Shown: positions 8,572-18,724, counted from the stretch's first letter. The stretch is 64,000 nt of DNA from Acidovorax sp. Leaf78 (GCF_001422735.1 NZ_LMLZ01000020.1:62773-126772), one strand, 5' to 3'. Program-made: numbers and translations. The notes: generated from the letters alone by a model not told the origin.

Positions 8572-9074
8572 CGTTGTCACGGTGGTCGTAAACCATTGGT
8601 GTCACCACCATGGAATCCACTGCACATTGCGCTTGCAGTCACTCCAAGGGTGGCTCTGTTCTCAAGTCATGCCACCGAGCCCATCCATAAGCACTGTCAA
8701 AACACTGCTGTTAGTACCGAGCCAAAAAAGCCCGCACGTTGCGGGCTTTTTTGCGTTGTGGGGCTCTACAGCGCGTGACGTGGATGCTGATCTTTGCGCG
8801 ACTGGCACGCACCAGGATCAACTCCTTCTGTCCGGTTGCAAACGTTTGCGGGAATTTGTCCTACAGGGTTTCGGTGCGAATGCAGCGACATGTAACGTTC
8901 AGACGGCTCCGGACGGCATCCACACGCGCATTCGGCACCGTCTCAGTCACGTTATGCCAATGAAAACTTGCAAGCCCGCATGGATTTGGCGACATTTTGA
9001 GCGTCGATCCTGCAGGGCTTTTCAGTCAGTTTTGCCGAGCAAGCAGGGCAGCATCTAATTTGGAGGACTTGGTA
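8572..9074. other. Intergenic region before the GGDEF-EAL gene
   Basis: This gap holds a strong hairpin terminator near 8724-8752 and the untranslated lead of the GGDEF-EAL gene. The plus-strand open frame crossing it (about 8582-9058) has no ribosome-binding site, includes the terminator hairpin and shows no protein family, so I do not call a gene. Confidence 0.5.
8724..8752. terminator. Rho-independent terminator, possibly bidirectional
   Basis: An A-run, then GCCCGCA, a short ACGT-centred loop, TGCGGGC and a T-run of six form a near-perfect hairpin with T tails on both strands. It can end transcription of the 78-residue gene upstream. Confidence 0.8.
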
Positions 9075-11273
9075 GTGAAGTGCCCCCCCGCTCTTGAGTC
9101 AGAGGCTGAGCGCCTTCAGGCGCTTTCCGACTACGGACTTCACGGTGACCGCCCCCTGCCGAGCCTTGACTCGGTCGTGCAGATAGCCGCCAAGGTGTTT
9201 GGCATGCCGGTCGCAGCGGTCAACCTGGTGGGCGACGACCACGTGTTCTTTGCAGCCAGCACGGGCTTTGAAGGCCAGCGGGTGGACATGCGGCGAGACG
9301 TGTCGTTTTGCGCGCATGCCATCGCCAAGAACGAAGTCATGGTGGTGCCGGACGCCACGCGCGATGCGCGTTTTTATGACAACCCGCTGGTCACCGGGTT
9401 TTCCGGCGTGCGCTTCTATGCGGGTGTGCCGCTGTATTCTCCCGGCGGGCTGCCGCTCGGCGCGCTGTGCGTACTCGACAGCGTTCCCCACTTCGACTTC
9501 TCCGACGACGACCGCGCTCGCCTCTCGGACCTTGCGCAGATGGCCTGCGACCGCCTTGAGTTGCGCAGGCTGGAGCACTCCACGGAGCGGGCCAAGCGGC
9601 CCTTCGACGACGGCGCACGCGCATCGCCCACGGCGGTGGTCTGGTTCGACGAGAGCCTGCGTGTCATGGCCTGGAACAAGGCCGCAGCCGCCATTTTCGG
9701 GTACGTGCCGGCCGATGGCCCCGGGCGCATGGTCTTGAGCTTTCTGGCGGATGACCACCGCGACGCCGTGGCGCAGCTCGTGGCCAAGGCGGCAGTGGCC
9801 GGTACTGCGGATGGATTGGTGGTGCCCGAGGGCTTGGAGGGCCTGCGCAAGGATGGCTCCGAGTTCCCACTGGGCGTCGCTCTTTTTTGCTGGATCGACC
9901 AGGGCAAGCTGACCTTCCACGCGCACCTGCAGGATCTCTCGGACCGCCACGCACAGTCGGCAGAGCTGCGAAGGCTGGCCACCACCGACCTGCTCACCGC
10001 GCTGGTCAACCGCGCAACCTTGTATCGACGGATGGAAGAGGCGGTGACCGAAGCCGCCGGGGCGGCCTTGCTGATCATCGACATCGACGGGTTCAAGGAG
10101 GTGAACGATACCCTCGGGCCTGCGGTAGGTGACGCGGTGCTGCGCGAGGCAGCACGCAGGCTGGTCGAGTCTGCGTCTTCGCTGTCCACGGTGGCGCGCA
10201 CCGGCGGCGACGAGTTCGCGGTGCTCATTCCGGCCGCCCCCAGCCATGCAGAGTCGATGGCGGTGGCCCGGAGGATTGTCGACAGTCTGGCAGACCCCAT
10301 CACCGTGAACGGGCAAGACATCCACATCACCGTGTGCTGCGGTTTGGCAACGGCCCCTCAGGATGCGCACGAGGCATTGGAGCTGTTCAGCAACGCAGAC
10401 CTGGCGCTGTTCAAAGCCAAGAGCTTCGGGCGCGGTCAGGTCTTTGCCTATTTGGCCGACCTGCGCATGGAGGCTGCGGCGCGCAGGCTGTACAGCATCG
10501 AACTGCACCGCGCCGTCAGCGAAGGCGAATTCGTGTTGTTCTACCAGCCGCAGATCAAGCTGAGCGATGGTTCGCTGCGCGGCGCCGAGGCGCTGATTCG
10601 CTGGCAGCATCCGCAGCGGGGCTTGCTATCGCCCGCGGCCTTTTTGCCCGCGCTCGAGACCGGTCCGCTCGCCGCGATGGTGGGCTTCTGGGTGCTGGAC
10701 GAAGCGTGTGCGCAGGCAGCGCTGTGGCGCCGCAATGGCGCGACCCCATTTCGCATGGGTGTGAACCTGTTCGGTGCCCAGTTCAGGGCGAACGACATGG
10801 TGCGGGAAGTGGCGGCCACGCTCCAGAGGCACGGTCTGCCACCAGACGCCCTGGAGCTTGAGATCACGGAAAACATCGTGCTGGACGAGGACGATCTCGT
10901 GCTCGGCGTGTTGCAAAAGCTCCGGGACATGGGTGTCGGCATCGCGTTTGACGACTTCGGCACCGGCTACGCGTCGCTCAGCCTGCTCAAGAAGTATCCG
11001 CTGAGCCGCTTGAAAATCGACCGGTCGTTTGTCCAGAATGCACCCGACTCCGAGCGTGACCGGGCCGTGGTTCGCGCCATCCTGCACATGGCGCGCGGCT
11101 TCGGTCTTGAAACGGTGGCTGAAGGCATAGAGACCGAGGCGCAGCGCGACTATCTGAAGAGCGTTGCGTGCGAGGAAGGGCAGGGTTATCTGTTCAGCCG
11201 CCCGGTGTCGGCCTACGAGTTCTCCGAGGCGTTCGGTCTGCAATCCGCACCATCGATGGCCAGACTGGCATAG
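9075..11273 (+). CDS. GAF-PAS-GGDEF-EAL cyclic-di-GMP enzyme
   Basis: A 732-residue c-di-GMP protein. An N-terminal GAF domain (about residues 10-155) is followed by a PAS domain (about 180-295), GGDEF (about 305-465) and EAL (about 475-725). The GGDEF signature is intact with DIDGFKEVND upstream, but the inhibitory RxxD site is absent (ESASSLSTVARTGGDEF). The EAL domain keeps EALIRW, EITEN, DDFGTGYASL, LKIDRSF and AEGIETEAQ, so phosphodiesterase activity is expected. The GTG at 9075 is chosen because GGAGGA lies seven bases upstream and the GAF domain starts soon after; an ATG at 8997 is possible. It is followed by a second diguanylate cyclase gene. Confidence 0.88.
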   Translation: MKCPPALESEAERLQALSDYGLHGDRPLPSLDSVVQIAAKVFGMPVAAVNLVGDDHVFFAASTGFEGQRVDMRRDVSFCAHAIAKNEVMVVPDATRDARFYDNPLVTGFSGVRFYAGVPLYSPGGLPLGALCVLDSVPHFDFSDDDRARLSDLAQMACDRLELRRLEHSTERAKRPFDDGARASPTAVVWFDESLRVMAWNKAAAAIFGYVPADGPGRMVLSFLADDHRDAVAQLVAKAAVAGTADGLVVPEGLEGLRKDGSEFPLGVALFCWIDQGKLTFHAHLQDLSDRHAQSAELRRLATTDLLTALVNRATLYRRMEEAVTEAAGAALLIIDIDGFKEVNDTLGPAVGDAVLREAARRLVESASSLSTVARTGGDEFAVLIPAAPSHAESMAVARRIVDSLADPITVNGQDIHITVCCGLATAPQDAHEALELFSNADLALFKAKSFGRGQVFAYLADLRMEAAARRLYSIELHRAVSEGEFVLFYQPQIKLSDGSLRGAEALIRWQHPQRGLLSPAAFLPALETGPLAAMVGFWVLDEACAQAALWRRNGATPFRMGVNLFGAQFRANDMVREVAATLQRHGLPPDALELEITENIVLDEDDLVLGVLQKLRDMGVGIAFDDFGTGYASLSLLKKYPLSRLKIDRSFVQNAPDSERDRAVVRAILHMARGFGLETVAEGIETEAQRDYLKSVACEEGQGYLFSRPVSAYEFSEAFGLQSAPSMARLA

Positions 11274-11490
11274 GGCACACCACCGGGTTGCCGGGCCGAA
11301 CGGGTGCGCACAGGTGCAGGGGCGTGCAGGGCGGCGCAGGCCCTGCGGCCGCATTGCGGAAGTCGACTGACATACGCGGCCTCATTTGTCGTCACACTCG
11401 ATGACAGTGGACGGCCAGGTACCTCGCTCCTGCTGGGGTTCGTGGAATCCGCCCAGCAGTTCCGTCTTCACATGCATGGGTGGTGGCTTC

Positions 11491-13488
11491 ATGGGATTTG
11501 GTCTCTTTCCCGGATGGCTCAGTTCTTTGCGCGCAAGGGTCACGCTGGGCACGATCGCCGTCTTGGCTGCAGGTATCGGCTTGATCGCCTTCGTGCTGGT
11601 TCAGCGTGCAGGACACGACACGCTGGACGACCAGCGGCAGCGTGAGTTGGCCGAGGTCATTCGCACCGCCAACCTGCTGTCGCGCAACGTGGTCGATCTG
11701 CAGAAGGCTCTGGGCATCGTCGCGGCGCAGCTTCCTGCGGCGGCGCTGGCGAGCGACGCTGCACTCAGCGAGTTTTTCGAGGGCAAACCTGTGTTTCGCA
11801 GCCTGTTCTCGAACATCTTCATCGCCCGGCCTGGTGGGCAAGTGGTCTTCTACCTGGATGACAAGGGGGTGCAAAGGCTGGAGCTGTCCATTGCCGACCG
11901 CCCGTACTTTCAGCGCACGTTGGCAGAGCGGCGGCCCATCGTTTCAGACCCCGTGCCCAGCCGGGTGTCCGGGCTGCCCGTGGTGGTGCTGACGCAGCCC
12001 CTGTACGACGCCAGCCGTCTGCATGCAGTACTGGCAGGCGCGCTCAACCTGTCGGAGCGGCGTCTCCTGTCCCACCTGGTGGAGGCGCGGGACCTGGACG
12101 GGGAGGCGCTCACCGTCGTCACCGATGCCAAAGGCAGCGTGCTGGCGCATCCCGACGTGCAGCTTCTCACGCGTTCTCTCACAGACGAACCCAGGCTGGC
12201 GGATGCCTACCGCGTATGGCTGAGCCAGGGCAGCCCGGTGGAGCCAGCGGGACTGCAGCTGCAGCAGGCGGGCGATGTCGTGAGCGCAGCGGGCGTGCCG
12301 GGGGCCGATTGGATGGTCTGGCGCTTTCGCCCGCAAAGCGAGCTGCTGGCGCCGCTGAACGCAGCACGCAAGGAGGCACTGGCCTGGGCAACGGGGCTCA
12401 TCGTCGTGGTGTCCCTGCTCACATTCGCATTGCTGTCCTGGCTTTTGCACCCCCTGCGGCTGCTCGAGCGGCGGGCGCAGCAGCTATTTGGCGCCGATGT
12501 GCCTGCCGACCAGGGCTGGCCCGAGGCCGTGGGCGAGATCGGGCGGTTGGGCAACGTGCTGAAGGAGGTCAGCATCAGCCGCGACAAGCTGGAGGCTGCT
12601 AACAAGGACTTGCTGAGCCGCCTGGTGTCGGTACTGGCTGCGTCGCCCACCGGCATCGCCTTTGTGCGCAACGAGCGGGTCGAGCTGGTGAGTACCGAGT
12701 TCTGCAGGCTCCTGGGACACAGCGAATCGACTTTGCGCAGCTCCCACCCCAGCCAGATCTTTGCCTCGCCCGAAGACTTTGCGAGCATTCGCCCGCGGGT
12801 GCTGGAGGCCTTCGCCAGGGGCCGGACCTATGTGGGGGACTGGAAGCTGCTGCGCTCCGATGGCTCCCACTTCTGGGCGCAGCTGCGAAGCAGTTCGGTA
12901 GACGTGGCGGACGCTGCCGCTGGAACCATCTGGACCATTACAGACATCAGTGAGCAGAAGGTTGCGCACGACCAACTGGAGTGGTCTGCAGGCCACGACC
13001 CGCTGACGGGGCTGGCCAACCGGAGGGAGTTCGAGCAACGCGCCAGATCGTTGATAGACCGCTCACCGCACTCCATTCCGGCCGCCATCGTTTTCATGGA
13101 CCTCGACCATTTCAAGCCGGTCAACGATGAAGGGGGGCATGCTGCGGGCGATGCCATGCTCCATGCCGTGGCCCAGGCGATCTCTGCGTCGGTGCGCGGC
13201 AGCGACTTGGTGGCCCGCATCGGTGGTGATGAGTTCGCCCTGCTGCTGGAGCATTGCCCGCCGGAGTCGGCCGTGGAGATCGCGCAGGCGGTCCGGGCGG
13301 CGGTGGCAGCCATCCGGCTGACCCGGGGCCGGCAGACATTTGTGGTGGGGGCGAGCATGGGCGTGGCCAGCCTGCTCCAGGGAACCGCGTCGGTGGATGA
13401 ATGGATCGCTGCAGCCGACGCGGCCTGCTACCAGGCCAAGTCCCAGGGCCGCGGTGAAGTGTGTGTGGCGGTGCGCGAAGCCGCCTGA
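11491..13488 (+). CDS. Membrane diguanylate cyclase with Cache, PAS and GGDEF domains
   Basis: A transmembrane sensor. One helix near the N-terminus (VTLGTIAVLAAGIGLIAFVLV) is followed by a periplasmic double-Cache-like region of about 250 residues (ADRPYFQRTLAERRPIVSDPV is typical of dCache_1). A second helix (ALAWATGLIVVVSLLTFALL) leads to a HAMP-like linker, a PAS domain and a C-terminal GGDEF domain. GGDEF is intact and the inhibitory site RGSD precedes it, so it should make c-di-GMP under product feedback. The ATG at 11491 is chosen as closest to the first helix; ATGs at 11476 and 11386 are alternatives, and none has a strong ribosome-binding site. Confidence 0.85.
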   Translation: MGFGLFPGWLSSLRARVTLGTIAVLAAGIGLIAFVLVQRAGHDTLDDQRQRELAEVIRTANLLSRNVVDLQKALGIVAAQLPAAALASDAALSEFFEGKPVFRSLFSNIFIARPGGQVVFYLDDKGVQRLELSIADRPYFQRTLAERRPIVSDPVPSRVSGLPVVVLTQPLYDASRLHAVLAGALNLSERRLLSHLVEARDLDGEALTVVTDAKGSVLAHPDVQLLTRSLTDEPRLADAYRVWLSQGSPVEPAGLQLQQAGDVVSAAGVPGADWMVWRFRPQSELLAPLNAARKEALAWATGLIVVVSLLTFALLSWLLHPLRLLERRAQQLFGADVPADQGWPEAVGEIGRLGNVLKEVSISRDKLEAANKDLLSRLVSVLAASPTGIAFVRNERVELVSTEFCRLLGHSESTLRSSHPSQIFASPEDFASIRPRVLEAFARGRTYVGDWKLLRSDGSHFWAQLRSSSVDVADAAAGTIWTITDISEQKVAHDQLEWSAGHDPLTGLANRREFEQRARSLIDRSPHSIPAAIVFMDLDHFKPVNDEGGHAAGDAMLHAVAQAISASVRGSDLVARIGGDEFALLLEHCPPESAVEIAQAVRAAVAAIRLTRGRQTFVVGASMGVASLLQGTASVDEWIAAADAACYQAKSQGRGEVCVAVREAA

Positions 13489-13519
13489 ATTGCACCCGAC
13501 GGCGGGAGTATCCAAACAC

Positions 13520-13546
13520 AACAGCCCGCACGGGGCGGGCTGTTGG
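13520..13546 (+). terminator. Hairpin between convergent genes
   Basis: AACAGCCCGC and GCGGGCTGTT form a ten-pair stem with a short loop, between the diguanylate cyclase stop and the convergent hemerythrin gene. It lacks a long T-run, so it is a probable but not canonical terminator for both. Confidence 0.6.
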
Positions 13547-13605
13547 TCATGCGGGGCGCCAGTGGTGACCAGCGCGGCCGGTGCGGCCTGTACGGCCGCG
13601 TGGCG

Positions 13606-14094
13606 TCAGGCCACGGCAGCCTGCTCGTCCATGAGTTCCTGCTTGCGGGCCTCGACCACATCGCGCATCGCGACGAGGTCCAGCTTTTTGGCTGCACGGG
13701 CCTTGGGGAACATCTCGTTGCGCTCTTCCTTGACGTGGTGGTCGATGTACTCGCCCAACACCTTGACCTTGGCGTTGAACTCTTCGTCGGCCGTCTCGGC
13801 AGCCTGGATTTGTGCAATCAGGTCTTTGGCGGTCTGGTGCTCCACCTCGGCTTCCGCGATCAGGTCGGTTTCCTTGATCGCATTGCGCACTGCGGGGTAG
13901 AAAATTTCTTCTTCCACTTGGGCGTGGACGGTCAGTTCCATACAAATCTCGCGGGCGAGATCTAGGCGCGATTGTGCGGCGCCGCGGGCCTTGGATTCGG
14001 ACAGTGAGTCAAACTCTTTGAACATCTTCTTGACGGCCTTGTGGTCGGCATCAAGCAGGTCGCACACGTCTTTCTGGCGTTGGCTGGTAGGCAT
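13606..14094 (-). CDS. Hemerythrin HHE domain protein
   Basis: A 162-residue helical protein with the hemerythrin diiron pattern: a His in LDADHKAVKK, HAQVEEEIFYPAV (HxxxE), EVEHQTAKDL, and HHVKEERNEMFP (HxxxE in place of HxxxD). Such proteins bind oxygen or nitric oxide or sense them. The ATG at 14094 has AGGAG six bases upstream. The C-terminus is Ala- and Glu-rich. It converges with a diguanylate cyclase gene and is divergent from an unknown 578-residue protein gene. Confidence 0.88.
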   Translation of the reverse strand: MPTSQRQKDVCDLLDADHKAVKKMFKEFDSLSESKARGAAQSRLDLAREICMELTVHAQVEEEIFYPAVRNAIKETDLIAEAEVEHQTAKDLIAQIQAAETADEEFNAKVKVLGEYIDHHVKEERNEMFPKARAAKKLDLVAMRDVVEARKQELMDEQAAVA

Positions 14095-14338
14095 GAGAGA
14101 ACTCCTGTGGGGGTTGATAAAGCAAGACTCATGGTCGAGAGATGGCAGGGGCGCCTCTGTAGGCGCACGCCACCGCATGCCGTCAGCGCTACGCATGCCT
14201 GGCGCATGCGTGGGTTTGCGGTGCGTCGCTGCACCGCTGGCATCGGATGAGGCCACACGCCCCATCCGATGGATTTGATTTCAGTTCTCGCAGTTTCTGC
14301 CGATATCCCATGGATAACACGGAGGAGAAGAATCCAAG

Positions 14339-16075
14339 ATGAGTGCTGTAGGTCTTGCCACCCCCACCGTTGTCTCGCCGGCCCTCGGCCAAGGCGTCTC
14401 CCTGAACACGGCAGGGGCCTCCCAGCCGGTGGGCGGCGGCACAGTGGCGCCCTTGGCAGCGGCCGCATCACCCGCCGTCACCGTCTACACACCCAGCAGC
14501 TTCGTGCCCGCCTTTGCCGCCAACTCTGCGGCAAGGACCGATCTCCGATTCCTGCACGTCACGCAGATGCCAGGCAGCCTGGAGACGGCCCAGGCGACGT
14601 ATGAAGCGCTGCTGAGCGTGCAGACCCGCGGCGGGCAGATGCAGGTGTGGGAGCAACGGCCCGACGACGCGCTGGCCCAGGTCATGGGCCGCAATGCCAG
14701 CGGAACGACGGAGCAAGGCCGGCTGGCGGGGCTGGGGGCCGCATTGCTCGAGCAGGTAGGCACCACCGGCGCAAGCTACCGCCAGACCATCGTGAACGTC
14801 GGCGCGGCCTACTCGCCCGATCAGATTCAGCGCAAGGCCTCTGACGCCCTGTGGGCCTTCAAAAGCCGACCCAGTGCCAGTGCGGAGCTCACCATCCAGA
14901 CCCAGTCGGGCGCCAAGGTGCGCTTGTCCATCACGGACCAGCGCGAGTACAGCGTCACCGGTTCGGGGATCTCGGTGGCGATCGAGGTCGAGGGAGAACT
15001 CACGGCGCAGGAGCGCGATGCCTTGAAGGCCCTGGCCGCGGGGTTCGACAAGGCCGTGCAGGGCCTGGCAGGCGACGAGCCGCGGCTCGATCTGGAAGAG
15101 CTGCTCAAGTTCGACAGCAAGGTGCTCGCGCGGGTCGATCTGAAGTTCGAGCACTATGGCCGGGACGATGAGGGCAAACGGGTGCTGCAACTGGGCGCCG
15201 ACCTGCGGCTGGATGCCAGCCGCCGCGAGGTCGACATCAAGACCCGGGAAGGCGTCGTGAAGATGAGCACCGACCTGCGGCAGCCCGCACAGTGGGGCAG
15301 CGCAGCCCAGAAGGACAAGGCGGTGTCGCAGTACCTCGCACGCATCGACCAGGCCGCGGAACGTGGCCGGGCCAACCCGGCCTTGGTGGACATGTTCAAG
15401 TCCACCTTTTCTGCCATGCACGCGAGCTACGCGCAGCAAGGCGGTGACGGCAACGGCCTGGGCATGAAGCCTGGCAGTATCCCGCTGCGCATCGATGGGG
15501 CTGCGTTCGATGCGGAAGACCAGAGCCTCATGACGGGCCTGGCAGATTTCAGCGCGAGCATCGCAGCCACCACCCGGGCCACCAACCCAAGGCGCACGCA
15601 GGAGCGGGACAGCTTTCAGTACACGCTGAACCAGTCCACGGACATCACGGGCAGCAACCGAGGCAGCCGGGCAGTCACGCAGACGCAGACCTCGAAGCTT
15701 TCGGCCGCTTACCACCAGTCGCTGCTGACGTCGGCAGCGCCCAAGTTCGACTCCACCTCCGCATCGCAAAACTATCTTTACAACACGGTGGAAGACAGCA
15801 GCACCACCGAAATGCGCCTGGCCTATGACGAAGGCGAGCCCGTGCTGGCCACGCTGTCGCACCAGGCATCGCAATCGTTGCACATGATCAAGGTCGAGAA
15901 CAACCAGATCGTGGATACCCAGACCACGCCAGGCCAGCAGTCGAGCCACAAGGACCTGCTGCCGCTCATCAAGGAGCTGAAGCGCCAGCAGCGTGACCAG
16001 GAAGCGTCGGAGCGCGAGCGGCAGGACAGGCTCGACGCCTTGCACACCCTGGTGCTGCAGGCCCCGGGCGCCTGA
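14339..16075 (+). CDS. Hypothetical protein, 578 residues
   Basis: Not recognised. The protein opens with about 60 Ala/Val/Gly/Pro-rich low-complexity residues without a classic signal peptide. A folded middle follows (about 70-340) with alternating charged and beta-like segments. A Thr/Ser/Gln-rich region (about 400-500, with NQSTDITGSNRGSRAVTQTQTS) comes next, and the protein ends in a charged helix (KELKRQQRDQEASERERQDR). This layout resembles structural or secreted surface and appendage proteins, but that is only a guess. GGAGGAG precedes the ATG by about eleven bases. The gene stands alone between divergent hemerythrin and convergent SDR genes. Confidence 0.7.
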   Translation: MSAVGLATPTVVSPALGQGVSLNTAGASQPVGGGTVAPLAAAASPAVTVYTPSSFVPAFAANSAARTDLRFLHVTQMPGSLETAQATYEALLSVQTRGGQMQVWEQRPDDALAQVMGRNASGTTEQGRLAGLGAALLEQVGTTGASYRQTIVNVGAAYSPDQIQRKASDALWAFKSRPSASAELTIQTQSGAKVRLSITDQREYSVTGSGISVAIEVEGELTAQERDALKALAAGFDKAVQGLAGDEPRLDLEELLKFDSKVLARVDLKFEHYGRDDEGKRVLQLGADLRLDASRREVDIKTREGVVKMSTDLRQPAQWGSAAQKDKAVSQYLARIDQAAERGRANPALVDMFKSTFSAMHASYAQQGGDGNGLGMKPGSIPLRIDGAAFDAEDQSLMTGLADFSASIAATTRATNPRRTQERDSFQYTLNQSTDITGSNRGSRAVTQTQTSKLSAAYHQSLLTSAAPKFDSTSASQNYLYNTVEDSSTTEMRLAYDEGEPVLATLSHQASQSLHMIKVENNQIVDTQTTPGQQSSHKDLLPLIKELKRQQRDQEASERERQDRLDALHTLVLQAPGA

Positions 16076-16109
16076 GGAGGCCCGGCGAGTGCTGCCGCTG
16101 CGCGGCAGT

Positions 16110-16874
16110 TCAGCCGCGGCCGACGAAAGGCATCTTAGTCGCCATCACCGTGTGGAACAGCACGTTGGCTTCCAGCGGCAGGTTGGCCATATACAGCACC
16201 GATTGGGCGACGATGTTGACGTCTATCAGGGGCTCGACCGCGATCTCGCCGTTGGCCTGCGGAACGCCTTTGGCCATGCGCGACGCCAGGTCCGTCATGG
16301 CGTTGCCGATGTCGATTTGCCCCACCGCGATGTTGTACTGGCGCCCGTCCAGCGATGCGGTCTTGGTCAGGCCCATGACGGCGTGTTTGGTCGATGTGTA
16401 GGCTGCAGAGTTGGGACGCGGCGTGTGGGCCGAGATCGACCCGTTGTTGATGACCCTGCCTCCCTGCGGAGACTGGTCGCGCATCACCCGGAAAGCCTGC
16501 TGCAGGCAATAGAACATACCGTTCAGATTCACGTCCACCACATCGCGCCACTGCTGGGGCGTCCAGTCCAGAAAAGACCCCGGCGGGTTGCCGCGGCCCG
16601 CGTTGTTGAACAGCAAGTCCACGCGGCCGAATCTGGACACCGCCTGAGCGAAGAGCCGTTCGACCGCCGCAGCGTCCGCGACGTCGGTGGGCACGCTCAG
16701 CATGCGGTCGCCCGCGCCGGATTGCGCATGGGCCTGTGCCACCACTTCATCCAGAAGTGCGCTGCGCCGCCCTGCAAGCACCACGCTGTACCCATCACAG
16801 GCCAGGGCCAGCGCGACGGCTTTGCCGACGCCGGAACCTGCTCCGGTGACCACGGCGACTCTCTGCTCTCTCAT
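16110..16874 (-). CDS. Short-chain dehydrogenase/reductase (SDR)
   Basis: A 254-residue classical SDR with the cofactor motif TGAGSGVG near the N-terminus, NNAG in the middle, Ser in NNGSIS and the catalytic YTSTK. AGRR after the second strand ([11 protein letters not shown]) suggests NADP(H) preference. AAGGAG precedes the ATG at 16874. The substrate cannot be read from sequence. A Bug-type solute-binding protein gene lies upstream on the same strand about 200 bases away and may be functionally linked. Confidence 0.85.
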   Translation of the reverse strand: MREQRVAVVTGAGSGVGKAVALALACDGYSVVLAGRRSALLDEVVAQAHAQSGAGDRMLSVPTDVADAAAVERLFAQAVSRFGRVDLLFNNAGRGNPPGSFLDWTPQQWRDVVDVNLNGMFYCLQQAFRVMRDQSPQGGRVINNGSISAHTPRPNSAAYTSTKHAVMGLTKTASLDGRQYNIAVGQIDIGNAMTDLASRMAKGVPQANGEIAVEPLIDVNIVAQSVLYMANLPLEANVLFHTVMATKMPFVGRG

Positions 16875-17071
16875 GGGGATGCTCCTTGATGGATCTGCCC
16901 GGCAGCTCCCGGATTGCGGAGGGCAGGGCGGCTGTTGATGGCCCGCCATTGTGCGGGATCGAGGCCTTGCACGAGCGGCTGCGCATGCCGGCCCGGCCCT
17001 TGCGCCTCGTTGACGACGCGCGGCAACGGCGGCTTGGTGTGCGATGGACGGACCCGCTCGATGGACTGGAT

Positions 17072-18064
17072 CTATTCGATCTTGATGCCGGCGGTCTTCA
17101 CGATCTGGCCGTAGCGCACGAACTCGGCAGTCACCTGGCGCTGGAACTGCAGCTGCGGGTAGCCCGTGGCGTCGATGCCCTGGGCGGACAGCTCAGCGCG
17201 CGCCGCAGGCGTCTGCACGATGCGCCCCACATCTGCGGCAATGGTGTCCAGCACCGGCTGCGGTGTGTTGGCGGGCGCGAAAAGGCCAAACCAGGTGCCT
17301 GACCGGTAGCCTGCATAGGTTTCCGCAATGGCGGGCACGTCCGGCAGCAAGGCGTTGCGCTTGTCGCCGGTGGTGCCCAGGGGCGTCAGCCTGCCGCTGC
17401 GGATGTGCGGCAGCGCAGGGCCCAGGGCGATGAACATCACCTCCACCTGCCCGGCAATCACGTCCTGCAGGCCCATGGGCCCGCCGCGGTAGGGGATGTG
17501 CGTGGCGAAGAAGCCGGCCTGCTGCTTGAGCATCTCCATGCTGAACTGCAGCGCACTGCCGTTGCCGGCCGACGCATAGCTGTAGCGCCCAGGCTGGGCT
17601 TTGGCGGCGCGCACGAAGTCGCCCAGGCTGCGGAACCCCGTCTTGGGGTGAGCCACCAGCACGAAGTCCACATGACCCAGCGAGACCACCGGCACCAGGT
17701 CGCGCTGGGCGTTGTAAGGCAGGTTGTTCTGCAGGTTGGGCAGGATGGTGATGGGGCCGTCGCCACCGACCAGCAGGCTGTGGCCGTCCGCCGGCGCCTT
17801 GGCCAGCGCATCGGCCGCCACGATGCCGCCAGCAGCGCCGCGGTTGTCCACCACCACGGCCTGCTTCCATTGCTCGGACAGGCGCTGCGACAGGTAGCGC
17901 GCCAGCACATCGGGCGCACTGCCGGGCGAGTTGTGCACCGTGACGCGCACCGTCTTGTTGGGGAAGAGCGTGGCGGGCGCTGGCTGCGCCAGTGCGGCAC
18001 AGCTTGCACACACGGCGAGCCACAGCACGACGAGGGACTTGATGGGGGCTGCGGCGGCGTGCAT
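17072..18064 (-). CDS. Bug-family tripartite tricarboxylate transporter substrate-binding protein
   Basis: A 330-residue periplasmic binding protein of the Bug (TctC) family. A signal peptide ([17 protein letters not shown]) precedes [30 protein letters not shown], the characteristic ligand-loop region. [26 protein letters not shown] and [24 protein letters not shown] follow, both diagnostic. Members bind carboxylates. No membrane subunits are adjacent, as is common for expanded Bug sets in Comamonadaceae and Burkholderiales, so the ligand is unknown. Confidence 0.9.
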   Translation of the reverse strand: MHAAAAPIKSLVVLWLAVCASCAALAQPAPATLFPNKTVRVTVHNSPGSAPDVLARYLSQRLSEQWKQAVVVDNRGAAGGIVAADALAKAPADGHSLLVGGDGPITILPNLQNNLPYNAQRDLVPVVSLGHVDFVLVAHPKTGFRSLGDFVRAAKAQPGRYSYASAGNGSALQFSMEMLKQQAGFFATHIPYRGGPMGLQDVIAGQVEVMFIALGPALPHIRSGRLTPLGTTGDKRNALLPDVPAIAETYAGYRSGTWFGLFAPANTPQPVLDTIAADVGRIVQTPAARAELSAQGIDATGYPQLQFQRQVTAEFVRYGQIVKTAGIKIE

Positions 18065-18202
18065 GGTGGTGGCGGTCGTGGAAAGAATCAGGGGAGGCGC
18101 GATTGTCTGGCCCTGCCGCTGTCAGGAGAACGACCGTTTTGTCACATGCTTAGCTGCAAAGCGCCATATGGACGGCGCTCCGCCCGCCCAGGCCGCACAA
18201 CG

Positions 18203-18237
18203 AAAAAACCGCCCGAGGCGAAGCCTGGGGCGGTTGT
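18203..18237 (-). terminator. Rho-independent terminator of the HU gene
   Basis: Read on the minus strand, ACCGCCCCAGGC and GCCTCGGGCGGT form a stem followed by six T, starting about 20 bases after the HU-like gene stop. Confidence 0.8.
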
Positions 18238-18257
18238 GCCGAAGCGGCAGGGCCTGC

Positions 18258-18560
18258 TTACTTGGCAGCCTTGCGCTTGGCGGCCTTGGGGTCGACGGCG
18301 GCCTTGAACTTGGCACCTGCGACGAACTTGGGCACGGTGGTGGCAGGGATCTTCAGGGCAGCGCCGGTGGAAGGGTTCTTGCCCGTGCGGGCGGCCCGCT
18401 TGGCGGACTTGAAGGTGCCAAAGCCCACCAGCTGGACGGTGTCGCCCTTCTTGACGGCCGTCTGCACGGTCTCGATCAGCGTCTCCAGCACGGCGTTGGC
18501 CGCAACCTTGGACAGATCATTCTTGGAAGCCAGGATATCAACGAGTTCTGCGCGGTTCAT
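18258..18560 (-). CDS. HU-family DNA-binding protein
   Basis: A 100-residue nucleoid-associated protein. MNRAELVDILASKNDLSKVAANAVLETLIETV is the HU dimerisation region, LVGFGTFKSAKRAARTGKNPSTG the hairpin-arm start, and a KAAVDPKAAKRKAAK tail extends the normal 90-residue length with a Lys/Ala end. The ATG at 18560 fits the family N-terminus better than the GTG four codons upstream. It lies downstream of the amino-acid ABC gene run, but with 160 bases between, so it is probably separately transcribed. Confidence 0.92.
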   Translation of the reverse strand: MNRAELVDILASKNDLSKVAANAVLETLIETVQTAVKKGDTVQLVGFGTFKSAKRAARTGKNPSTGAALKIPATTVPKFVAGAKFKAAVDPKAAKRKAAK

Positions 18561-18724
18561 GGATGCTTTCACACAAAGATGGATGAGGTGCGCTATTTAT
18601 AGCGCAAGCGCTACCCGCCGGGCGCACTTGTTTTGCGCATATGCAATGTCGGCGACGCTGGATGCCCATTTTTTCACAACGCCTGCATCGGGCCAAGCGT
18701 CTGGCGGCGGCGTTAGACGCCGCG

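Noticed and set aside
8582-9058. Plus-strand 158-codon frame before the GGDEF-EAL gene.
   Set aside because: Crosses a strong terminator hairpin, has no ribosome-binding site and no recognisable protein character.
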